Assembly (NCBI GenBank): GCA_013396915.1
Contig: VWZL01000329.1
Coordinates: 194,450 to 258,449 of the forward strand
DNA length: 64,000 nucleotides
Source: Stercorarius parasiticus
Lineage: Eukaryota > Chordata > Aves > Charadriiformes > Stercorariidae
Reading direction: 5' to 3'
The notes below the pieces were generated by a model. That model did no database searches. It worked only from the letters and a program-made list of their open reading frames with translations, and was not told the DNA's origin. The stretch's first letter is position 1. Each line of letters opens with the position of its first letter. The translations under genes and the position numbers were made by a program. This document shows positions 27,280 to 38,000 of the stretch, piece by piece.

Positions 27280-27735
27280 TGCCGTCTATTTTTAATGGGG
27301 TTGAAAAGAGAACAAAACCATTTAAGAACTTGAGGAATCAAAGCAAGCGTCCCCACGTCACACCCAGTGCTCACAGCTATATCCTGATTAATGACAAGAA
27401 AGAGAGGGGAAACAATATTTAATCACACCCTGTTTATACTGGAGCCAAAAATCAAAGCGCTGCATTCCTCTTTCATGAGAAAAACGAGGTGGGCATTTCC
27501 CCTCTGGTGATTAAGTTTCCCACTATGAGCACATCAATTTCCGTGATTTGGCACGGGGTCCTCTATCACACCACAAACGAGGGCTTCCTTAGCAACAAAA
27601 TATTACAAACACCGAGCCAGATCCATACACAAGACACCGATGTACATCTATCATTTTGTCTGGATTATCTCAATATGCTGCTCCTTGGGGAGCTGGAGAT
27701 AAAGCACTTGCAGCCAAACCGCCGTTAACAATTGG
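27280..27735. other. AT-rich island, candidate regulatory element
   Basis: About 450 bases of balanced AT-rich, non-repetitive sequence start with CTATTTTTAATGGGG and run through many ATTA/TTTAAT motifs. A 79-codon open frame at 27489-27728 is not Pro/Arg-biased like others in the window, but it has no recognised family and no splice or promoter support, so it is not called as a gene. Confidence 0.35.
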
Positions 27736-28197
27736 CAAGGTTGCAGCAGCCCTCAGCCGAGGACACCACAGTGCTCCAGCCACTTGTCCCCACGTCCCCT
27801 GGACACACGGTCCTGCATGGGCACTGCTGCCCGCGTGTGCGTGGACAAAGCCCAGGCAGTGCAGGGCACAAAGGCTTTGGTGGGCTGGACACGGACCCCA
27901 GCAGTGCTGGCAGCGATGCCACAGTGCTGTCACTGGCCGGACCCGCAGCAGGAGCCAGGTCCCATGTCACTGCGGCCATGCAGACCCCTGTGCCGAGGAG
28001 GGGGCAGAGCTGGATCTCAGCCGTGGCAGCGGGCGAGAAGGGTGACACAGCCCCAGGGAACCGCAGGAGCTGGCGCAGGGACCCCCACTCTGCTCACAGC
28101 CCAGAAAAGTGGGTCAGGCAGCGTGTCACCCCCGTGACACCCGCTCGCTCGCTCCCTCCCCTGCTTCCCTCCTGCCCGCATTGATTTGCTCTGGATT

Positions 28198-28283
28198 CCT
28201 TGATTAATTAATCTCAGAGAAATGCGAGGTCTGTTAATTACCCCTGATTAATTAGGGTGAACTTTTAATTGTATCCCTAAGCT
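28198..28283. promoter_or_regulatory. Cluster of TTAATTA homeodomain-type motifs
   Basis: Within about 85 bases there are two overlapping ATTAATTA cores (28203-28212), TTAATTA (28234-28240), GATTAATTAG (28246-28255) and TTTTAATTG (28263-28271). Such density of the Antp/paired-like homeodomain core is unusual against the GC-rich surroundings. Binding by any given factor is inference. Confidence 0.35.
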
Positions 28284-30112
28284 GAGATGTGCCGTTCAAT
28301 AGGCTCTGTAATTAGTGACCCAGCAATCTCTTTTAAACCAATTAGCCCAGTGTAACAAGTGAGACGAGCCAGGAGCAGCCCAGTGGGCAGGGGTGCTCCT
28401 GCGGTGCTCTGGCACAGCCACGCTCAGCCGGGATGCACTGGCTGTGCCATGGGAACAGCAGAGAGGGCAGCGGTGGCCGCCAGCCTCGCACAGGGCCCTG
28501 TGAGCCAATGCCGGCCGTGCAGAGCTGTCCCCACGCTGTGTGTCCCACATCCCATGGGACATGGCAGCCAGTCACAGTGAGCCTTGCCCCGGGGCGCAGC
28601 GATGCTGGGAGGCTGCAGCGAGGGGCGGCCACAGCCACCTCTGCTGGTTGGCACTGTCCCCGCTCCCTCCCCTCCCCAGGGACGCCCGGAGGTTTCATGT
28701 TCCTGGGGAGTTCCTCTGCGAGCTGTGATGTACCCAGTTAAAAATACAACCCAGCCTCCATCCAGAGACAGGGAGAGGCAGACACTGGTCTGGTTTTAAA
28801 AGTGCTTCCAGCTCTTCGATTGACTGACATCCCCCAGAGCTTGCAGCTGCTACAGAAATGCCCTCCTGGGTAGCGCTGGCAGAGCCGGGCTGACATCCGC
28901 ACCGGCTGCAAAGGGGTCCCGTGGATGTCCCCAACACTGCACCGGCACCTCCTGTCCACGACACGAGTGCAGCACCTTGGGGTGCCCCAGTGATGGCTGG
29001 AGTATGGGGACACAGTGCCTGGTAGAGGGACAGCACGCACAGTCAGCCATCCTGCTCACCCTTCCTCACAACATCCTTCTGTCCTTCCATCTTTTTGTCC
29101 CTCCGTCCTTCTGTCCCTCTGCCTGGCACTTGCACACTTGAGCAAAAGGCTCTGGCAGGCAGAAGAAAACTTTCTTCCCATTGACATATTTTCATCATCT
29201 GCTGCAATTTAATATCCAGGTCAGGAAGCAGATGGAAACCAGCCCAGTTGTCCTGGCTAATGGGGACAGGAACAGTTGTTTATGAGTGCTTGTTTACTGA
29301 CTCAATTAACTGCACCAACCAAACCAGCCGCTTGCCCTCTCCTGCTCCTTCTCGCATCTCCTGCTGCAGCTCAGTGGGTCGGGGAACGGGGGGAGCACAG
29401 GGAGGGACACAGCGCAGACACCCTGGGCCATGCACTGCCCCGGGGGCAAAATCCCACAGGGAAACTGGGGCAGCACAGGCTCGTCCCAGAGTTGGAGGAG
29501 CATCCAGCCACAGTGAACCTCCACTCCGGCTCAAACTCCCTCGACGTGTCCCTCGACACCTGTGGGAACACTCCAGCTTGTGCTCAGCAGGAGCCCTAGG
29601 TGAGGGGCTGTGCTTTCCCCCAGCCACGGCTCTGCCTGCCAGCTGCAGCAGCCCCAGGCTGTCAGGCTCAGCAGCGGGGCACCTCCAGCGCAGAACACAG
29701 CTCCCTGGCGTGGGGGGTACCGGCTGCCTGTGGGGACCAAGTCCCATCCTCTGGCTCCCCACATTCGTCCTGCTGCCCACTAAGGGACAGTCCCTTCCCC
29801 ACCTGCCCGGCGCCACAGGCACTGCCACTGCCTGGGAAACTCATGTCAGAACCGCCCAGGGCCCAGGGAAGTCATTAGTAATTAATTTGGTTTCTAACCC
29901 TCTAATCCAGCTGCTCCTTGATTTGATAAGCGAAAAATCTGCTCTGGCCACATGGTCCTTGTTCCATCTGATATCTCCCCTCGGAGGCAGTGGCAAGGAC
30001 GGGTGCCACCCCGTGCTCTTCTCATTGCATCCCCAAGCCTGAGGGCCAGCCCGACACAGTGCCCTTCCCCAGGGCAGAGGTCTCCGGGGTCCTGCCTAGA
30101 TGCTGTGATGTC

Positions 30113-30234
30113 CTGTGCTGTGCCATGCTGCGCCGTGACACATTGTGCCATGACACACTGTGCTGTGCTATGCCATGCTGTGCCATGCCGTGCTGTGCCA
30201 CGCTGTGCTGTGCTAGGCCATGCTGTGCCATGCT
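30113..30234. repeat. Degenerate TGCTG/TGCCA pentamer satellite
   Basis: About 120 bases are built from five-base blocks TGCTG, TGCCA, TGACA and CGCTG in loosely alternating order. This gives the repetitive CCAM/HGTAQ-like peptides in all frames. It is simple-sequence DNA, not coding. Confidence 0.88.
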
Positions 30235-30752
30235 CAGTTGCTGGAGCAGGGGCAGGGGACCACACTGGCCTCTTCCTGCTGGCACAGGACTAAAGGGGTC
30301 GGATCCCGATCCCAGCCCAGAGCAAAGGGGCTGCCAGGACCATGTGCTCCCCAGCTCGTTAATTATTGGACCTGCAGCTGAGGCAGGACGATTCTCACCT
30401 CTGTTTTGAGGCCGTGTTCGGGAGACACTGCACGCCCCAGGAACACCTTCCCTGCCCCACGGTCTCGCGTGGGGTGGGCAGAGCCACCGACTGGTGGCAC
30501 TCCAGTGGCAGCGGTTACAAAACGACCCCTGCCTATCGCACAGCCGTGGTGCCACCCCAGGGGCTGCACCCCATTATCCATCTCACCCAGCACCCTGGGC
30601 CCTATTACTGGTCTGAAGAAACAGGAAAAGAAGCAGCAGAAGAGGTCTGAAGAAGCAGCAAAACAGGAGCTGTGTGCCTGGTCTAGTCCCCCTGGCCCCG
30701 CTGGCATCGTGGGCACGGGGCCACGCGCCGCCCATGGGGATGCCGGCCATAA

Positions 30753-30774
30753 GCCGACTGACGGAGCAGTCGGC
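30753..30774. repeat. Perfect 8-bp inverted repeat with 6-nt loop
   Basis: GCCGACTG, loop ACGGAG, then CAGTCGGC. It is a GC-rich hairpin in otherwise unremarkable sequence. No T-run follows and no gene ends nearby, so it is not read as a terminator. Confidence 0.75.
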
Positions 30775-31830
30775 AGTGGGGCTGCGGTACACGACGGGAT
30801 GAGGGAACATCACAGATGAGAGGCCAAATCCTTCATTAAATCCCACGTTAATCTCAAAGAACAGCGATGTCAAAAATCTTAGCAGCAAAATTAAATTTTG
30901 TAGCTATATTTCAGCAGCACAAAATCAATATTAATTACAGTGAGAGAGACATTGCTGTGCGGGGGCCTGACCCAGTATTTACTCGCTGTGGTAGAACTCC
31001 AGCTTGGTAGCTTATTTGTATAAAATAACTGCACATGTTTTTGTGGCAAATGGCTTCCAATCTGGCGGGTGTTGGGGCTGAATACAGATGTAGCCGGGAC
31101 AGTGAATGCCCCTCACGGAGGAGAGGCACTGGGGAGGCAGCGTGGGGTCTGAGGGAGAGGGGAAGGTGACTGTGGCTCCCCGGGGAGGGGTCTGCGGGTG
31201 GACATCCCACCGCATCCCACTGACATCACCCCCCCGCTCCCGCCCCCAGCTCCCCTGCAGCTCCCGTGCTGGTGTTGTGTGCCCTCTGTGCTGGGCTCTG
31301 CTCCTTGGGGATTTACTTTGAGCCAGAATAAAGCTCATGTCAGAGCCTTAAATCCTGTGTTTAAACACATTTTCCCTTCAGTTACATTAAAAATGAGTCC
31401 CCAAGCGCCAAGAAAACCTGAGTGAGACCTTTCGTGTTCATCAGTCCCCTGGGTAGTCTATTGCTTTCCTTCAGAAATCCCATTTTACTCATCCCACTTT
31501 GGCCAGCTAAGGTGGAGCGTGGCCTGCAGGAGAGCCTGGCTGCCTGCCCTGCGTGCCCCGCAGAGGCTGAGTGCTCTCCTTGGCCCCTTTTGTCAGAATG
31601 GCTTTGCCATGGGTGTGCAGGCAGGGTCCGGGCTCTGCCCCCGTGCCCAGTGGACCCCACCAGTGCTGCCCGACCATGCAGCTCGGCCGCCCGTGCAGGG
31701 GCTGCACCAACCTGCAAAGAGGCGCCTGCCTGCAGGGAGGCGGGACGCGTTAAAGAAAGGGATTTGGTTTGAATGGCTCCTGTACAGTGTGGGAATTTGG
31801 GAGGGGAAGGAAATCATTGCAGCTTAGCCA

Positions 31831-32284
31831 TGGAAAGAGGGCTGGAGCACCTATGCTATGAGGACAGCCTGAGAGAGTTGGAGTTGTTTAGCCTGGAGAA
31901 GAGAAGGTTCCGGGGAGACCTTATAGCAGCCTTCCAGCACCTGAAGGGGCCCTACAGGAAGGGTGGGGAGGGACTCTTGAGCAGGGAGTGTAATGATAGG
32001 ACACGGGGTAGCAGTTTCAAACTGAAGGAAGGTAGATTTAGATTGGATATCAGGAAGAAATTCTTTACTGTGAGGGTGGTGAGACACTGGCCCAGGTTGC
32101 CCAGAGAAGCTGTGGCTGCCCCATCCCTGGAGGTGTTCAAGGCCAGGCTGGACGGGGCTTTGGGCAACCTGGTCTGGTGGGAGGTGTCCCTGCCCAGGGC
32201 AGGGGGGTTGGAACGAGATGGTCTTTAAGGTCCCTTCCAACCCGAACCATTCTGTGATTCTATGACTTTATGATTCTATGATTA
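31831..32284 (+). mobile_element. CR1 LINE fragment, 3' end, sense
   Basis: About 450 bases match the 3' end of a chicken-repeat-1 LINE: the block GGGCTGGAGCACCTATG, GCCTGGAGAAGAGAAGG, TTTAGATTGGATATCAGG, GTTGCCCAGAGAAGC and GGTCCCTTCCAACC. It ends in the diagnostic octamer-type tail (ATTCTGTG ATTCTATG ACTTTATG ATTCTATG). The reading frame of the reverse-transcriptase protein tail is still open across it ([35 protein letters not shown]), which suggests a fairly young copy. The 5' part of the element is missing. Confidence 0.95.
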
Positions 32285-34787
32285 AAACCTGACTCTCTCA
32301 TGCGGGAAAAGCAGACTCTTGCTGTGCAGGTGGGGATATCCCTGGGCAGGTCATTGCAAAGGGACGCCTGCCAAAAATACAGGCACTGGACTCACAAGGA
32401 CCAGGCTGTGGTCTGTGTGTCCCCATAGACACAGCTGGGAAATAGTCAGGGGCTGAGAGAGCCATGCCTTTTCCTGGGTCGGGAGTGCATCCGGGTGGGC
32501 AGGGGCACATCTGGCCAGGACTGGGACACACCTGGCAAGGACCCAGCTGCGTGGGCAGCCTGTGCAGCAGCAGAGGTGGGCAGGGGTGTCCCTGCACCCC
32601 CCAACCCCGCAGCGCTGGGTCCGGGCTGCCGTGCAGCTGTGCTCGCTGGCGACGGGGCCCCGGCCAGTCCGGGAATGGGGCATCCCTTGCTGCCTGTCAC
32701 AGGCAGTTAGTGTCACATTAGGCGATGATCCAGAACGGGGAGTTCGGGGGCGAAGGAATTAAAATGGGAGGGAGAGTTTTAATTAGAGAAAGAAGTCAGA
32801 GCCCATAATCAGCCGGGTGACTGACTGCCCGCTGTGGGAAAGTCTCCGTATGTCAAATGGCATCAGTCAAAATGCCACTTCTTATAAAACTGCCTCTGCA
32901 CAGGAGGAGATGCTGCTCTGTCCCTGCGCCCAGGGCTGTGCTGTGCCTTGGGCAGGGCATCCCCCCCCAGGCTGTGGTCCCCTGGGTCCTGGGCACCCCA
33001 TGGCGCGGGGAAGCAGGGGCAGGACCAGCCTGTCCCCTGTCCTGTGCGGAGCTGGCACCGGTAGCCCTGCACCAGGCTCCTGCGCTGGCGTTGGTGGCTA
33101 TGCCATGTGGGGGGTCCTGCTGTGCCTCCCCAGCCCCCCACTTTGGGCGGCCACGCATGGGGTGGCTTCTTCAGGGGCCATAACCAGCTCCTGCGCTTAT
33201 CTCCAGGCTCATCACAGGTAACACTAATTGCTGCAAACCTTTTCAATTGTCAGAAATACAACAGGAGTGTGTTTCCCAGTGTGCTGGGGCAGGAGGTGTC
33301 CGGTGAGCAGGAGGCTGGTAAATGGGTCCCTTTGGTCCTGCATCCACCTGCAGCGTCTGCAGCCACAGAGACCCGTGTAGGCGCCCAGCAGCCTTGGTGA
33401 TGCGAGTCCTGGGTGCACTGGAGAGGGGTGCGAGCTGGGGGTCTCGGCTGAGCCCGGTCAGCCCAGCGGCAGTGCCATGGGAATGTGGGAGAAGGGCTCT
33501 GATGCTGGTGGGGACGAAAGGCTGGCCTTGGCCATGTCGTTCCTGCCGCATCTCGCTCTCCTGCATGCAGGCTCCGGTGACTCACCTCCCATCCACGCCG
33601 GGCTGCGCTCAGCTAACATCTGTAGGAGTTCCTATAGAAACATATTTCATGCACCAATTATTTAACAGTGCAGAGGTAAAACGGTTCATGCTCTGCATTT
33701 CTCCAGGAGCAGAGTGGCTTTCCTGGAGACGGAGCAGTTGGAGTGGGAAGAGGAGCGCTGCCACGCTGAACCATGAGGAGGGACAGGGCTGAGCGATGCG
33801 GGATGCGCAGATGCAGCGGGAGCGATGTGGGGCCGGGGCGGCCCCTGCGGGGAAGTGACCCTCCTGCGGCATGGGATCCGCATCTCCCAAGGTCTCTCCC
33901 ACTGTCTCCTCCATGCTGCTCTGAGGACTTGGTGACACATACGCCATGAAGAGCTGAGCTGCCCTCTGTCTGGGGCTCCCTGCCCCACGTCCCCATGGAC
34001 AGGGTACTCTCATTGGGCCAGCAGCTGAGCTAAACCTTTCTGACTGTTTATTACTAAAAAAATTATGCAACTGGGTCGTGTTCTTGCTATTTTTTATGTA
34101 TGAGCCAAGCAGCAAATTCTATTATTTAAAAAAACTGTTTTAGATAGTGATGCACTAGACCACGCAAGTAAATGCCCAAAAATAATTCCAGCTGACACCT
34201 TTATGAAAGCAGAGTGAAGTTTAAAGTCTACACAAGCCTTTCATTTCTAATCTCACATCCCTCCTAACTGGCTTCTGGGAGCTGCGCTTTCATCTGGATC
34301 TCTAATCCCCTTTGCTGGCTGTGCCCGTGCCCCGCTGAGGGGGTGCAACCCCCAGACCTCGGCAGAGGACGGAGTGTCCGGGCGAACACGGGGCTGGGAG
34401 GGCTGCTCCGCTCCAGCGCCCGCACCCAGGGCAGGCTTTGGCCTGGGGACCCTGCTGTGACAGCAAACAACATCTGCACACATCTGCAAACAGCAGGCGG
34501 GGCGGGGACACAAACCGGGAAGATCTTTAAGAGTAAAATCATGCAAAGGAATAGGGAAACGCTGAGCCTCGGAGGGAGCCTGGGGGAAGCTCACAGAGGG
34601 TCCCTGCAGCCCCCTGCGTGCCCCGTCAGCCCCTCGGGGTGCATGGGGGACTCTCGGAACCCTTCCCAGGCAGGGGCAGGGGCTGCAGGGGGGGCAGCGT
34701 ACTGCCCACAGCCCCCTAGGAGATGGTGCGAGGACGGGCAGCTGGGGGAATGCACTGCCGACTGCAGCACCCAGCAAGGGACAGGAT
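32285..34787. other. Gene-free stretch between two CR1 copies
   Basis: GC-rich unique sequence, with an AT-rich patch at 34020-34260 containing A7 and TTTAAAAAAAC runs. There is no supported exon. The open frame at 34253-35101 (minus strand) is antisense to the next CR1 copy and is not a gene. Confidence 0.6.
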
Positions 34788-35057
34788 AACGTAATGATAG
34801 GACGAGGGGTAACGGTTTCAAACTGAAGGAGAGTAGATTTAGATTGGATATCAGGAAGAAATTCTTTACTGTGAGGGTGGTGAGACACTGGCCCAGGTTG
34901 CCCAGAGAAGCTGTGGCTGCCCCATCCCTGGAGGTGTTCAAGGCCAGGCTGGACAGGGCTTTGAGCAACCTGGTCTAGTGGGAGGTGTCCCTGCCCAGGG
35001 CAGGGGGGTGGAACTAGATGGTCTTTAAGGTCCCTTCCAACCCGAACCATTCTATGA
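34788..35057 (+). mobile_element. CR1 LINE fragment, 3' end, sense, shorter copy
   Basis: About 270 bases closely match the end of the copy at 31831-32284, from ACGTAATGATAGGAC through TTTAGATTGGATATCAGG, GTTGCCCAGAGAAGC and GGTCCCTTCCAACC, ending at ATTCTATGATGATAT. Differences scattered along the shared part (for example GGTAGCAG against GGTAACGG) and the different 5' truncation point indicate two insertions of one subfamily, not a local duplication. Confidence 0.94.
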
Positions 35058-38000
35058 TGATATAAGAAACATGGGTGCTTCATCTCATTACTGCCCCTCA
35101 TCTTCTCTCCTTGTATTTACTGGTGGCTTTTAAAGACATGTCTGCAAGCAGCCAGTGGCAAACTCTTTGTCTCTCTGAAGGCTGGCTTCGCCAGTGGCTT
35201 GCTCCAAGAGGCAGCGAGGCCACAGTTAATCACAGCAACCTGATTATTTCCAGCTAAATTCCACCCTTCAGCCTGACCTTGCTACTTTAATGAACAGGAC
35301 ACTGAGATTTTTCTTACCATAAAAAATTTTGGTTGACCCCAAAAGTAAAAGATGACAAACAAACCATGATATAAATAACCTAGCCTCCAGAAAAAAGCAT
35401 TAAAGGTAACTTATCAATTAGTCCTTTTCTCACCATAAGTCACCGTACTGTGGCATCTGACCCTGGCTAGGCTGACATTTCTATAACCCATTTGCCACCG
35501 TTCATGTATTAAATGGCTTCCAGCCATCCTGAATTTGGAGATTTTAATCTCCTATATGAAGTCAGTGGTTCTTAGTAATTCAGTGAATTTATTTTTATTG
35601 GCTTTGTAAATCAGAGTTATCCATGTCAGTGACTGTGGTCAGGGAGAGAAGCGTTTGTCTGTGAAATTGGGTTGACACAGACCATTGACTGCAATGATAA
35701 CAGGTGATTTGCAGGGCTGGCTGGACAAGGCATTTTGCACCCAGCAGATTATAATACAACAATAAAAAAGTTTCATTACTGGAAAAACAGACGGCACACC
35801 TGGACAGAGGGGGCAGAGTGGGGAAGGGGTGCCCTCGCTCTGCCATGCTGGTGCCGAGCTCCTGGGAGGGGGGCAGGACCCTTCAGGAGCACGGCCTGGG
35901 TGCAGGATGGGCTAAATGCGGAATAACGCCTCTAACGTCGGTCTGCCTGGATGCCAGTCTGTGTCTGCTGCCCTCTGCCCAGTGGGGACACCGCTGCGTG
36001 CTGCTCCTGCTTCAGGACTGCCCTGTGGGCTGCAGCATCCCCCCAGCTGCTGGGAATGTCCTGGCCTGGAGGAATAACTCCCAGGGAGTCAACATGCGCC
36101 ATTTTTAAGAGCTATTGCGATTATTTAATTGGCTTCAGGCTAAACACTGATTCCTGCAGAGAAGGGGGCACCCCCGGGAAAACGACCTGTAATTAATATG
36201 TTCGCCAAACCATGCCAGCGCTGCCTTTGAACATGCTCCGGCATCACCTGCTGCCGGCACACGCTTGGGCTGGGCGAGCAGAAGCGGTGTCACATTGGCC
36301 TCTTCCCAGCTGCCTTGTGAGCGGCGCCGGAGATGCACTGGGCTTTCCCCAGCTGCCCAGGGGAGATCTGTCCCCAGGCTCCCCATGAGGACAGGGCTGG
36401 GATGTGCCCTGGTCCCCTCGGCGGGGACAGAGGGTGCTGAGGGCAGGCTGTGAGCACAAGCCTGGTGCAAGGAGTGGCTGCGTGGCACTGGCACCGAGGC
36501 AAGGCTCCACTGGCACCGTGCTTCCCGGCAGCACGGCTCGTAAATCTGAGGCTGGAGAGGTGGAGGAGAGCCGTGATTAACTGAGCGTGCGGGAAGCATG
36601 GCAGTTGCCCCAGCCAGCTCTGCTGGGAGCTGTCATCGAGGACTGTCATTAGCTGAGATTTACACAGAGGCCTGGTGATCACCGGCTAATCTCCGTGCGC
36701 TTTTGGGAGGGTGCTTCGTGGATCAGGAGGGATGGACTGGGAGCTGGGAGCAGCTCAGCTCAGTAGAACTGGCACAAGGACGAGGGTCTGGCCAGCCCTG
36801 GGGGACCCAAGCTGGGCTGGGCTGCACAGGGGCTGTTGTCCCAGCCCCAGGACGGGCACTGACCCATGGTCCCATGGGTTCTCCTGCAGGGGAGCCCCAC
36901 AGGCAGCTGCAGCAGGGGATCAAATAGGTGTGTACCTGCCAGACATCTACTGGCCCTGTATAACGTACATAACGTACCACACATCTGCCTGTGATAGGAA
37001 GCACAGTCAGAGCCAGTTCGTTATTTAACGGCCCTTCCCAAGCACAGGAGTGAGGGTGGCGAGGGTGGCTGTGCCACCTCGTTCTGCAGATCTAGGTACA
37101 AGCCTTCTCTGAAACATTTTCTTATCCCTGTGAAAGTGCTCGGGATGGTCCGGGGCAGCTGGAGTGATGCCACGGGCTCTGCGCTGTGCAGGCACCTTGT
37201 AGCTGCTGGTGAAGCACATCTGTGGGTATTTAGGAGTAGCAATTCCCTGGCAGAGCTGAATAATGTCATCAGCTGTTGAACACGTGTCAGATGACCTTTC
37301 CCTGCACTCCCCACAAAATCCCATTAATCAGAAGAGCAGAGCAGAGCTAAGAACTCTTTAACAAAATTATTGTAATCTCTGGGTTTCTCATTCATCATGC
37401 AGCAGCTCAGCAGCCTCCGTACTCCCTGTGGGTGTTAGAGGATTCCCCAGTCTTTGCTTTGAAACACCCTTCCCGTTTCTTTTTCTGTCCTTCAGCTCTG
37501 CGGGCTTGTGGCTCCTCTGCCTATTAGAGCTTTGCAAATTCCCACTCACTGTCCTTGCCCGTTCGCTTATCCTAAGCAGGTACCTTATGGTACCTTCCCA
37601 AATCGCTGGCAGAGCAGCAAGAGCGGCGGGGGGCTGCGAGCTGGCAGGTGGGGGTGACGCTGCCGGCTGTCACCATAGCAGAGAAGCCAGGAGGGCAGCA
37701 GAGGCACCGCAGTGGCATGTCTTGCCGGGGCATCGGTGAACCCCCTCTGTAGCAAGTGCCCGCATGTGTGCACATGCGTGTGCAAGGATGTCCTCTCAGC
37801 CCCGGTGTGGCCGCCCCAGCGCGGGGGGGGCAGTGCGTTGCATGGGACCATGGTGCTGGGGCTGCCTGGTGCTGCGAGACCCCCGACAGCTGCTAAAGCA
37901 CTTTGCAGAGTCCCTGGTGAGCCAGTGGCTCGTGGCAGGGCATGCTGGGCTACTCAGTTGTGGGTGATTTGAGCTGACTTGGGTCTGTGATCCAGAGCCA

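Larger units (their letters stand above)
27736..31830. other. GC-rich gene-free stretch with two AT-rich patches
   Basis: This part holds the TTAATTA cluster at 28198-28283, a pyrimidine-rich patch at 29060-29120, a degenerate pentamer repeat at 30113-30234, a short perfect hairpin at 30753-30774 and an AT-rich patch at 30810-31060. No coding exon is supported; frames such as 29248-30042 lack domain character. Confidence 0.6.

Noticed and set aside
27489..27728. 79-codon frame with non-biased composition
   Set aside because: AT-rich sequence gives balanced-looking peptides by chance. There is no recognised family, promoter or splice site.
29248..30042. 264-codon plus-strand frame
   Set aside because: GC-rich, low-information peptide without domains; overlapped by several minus-strand frames of similar quality.
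34253..35101. 282-codon minus-strand frame
   Set aside because: Its N-terminal part is antisense to a CR1 LINE fragment, and the remainder is compositional.
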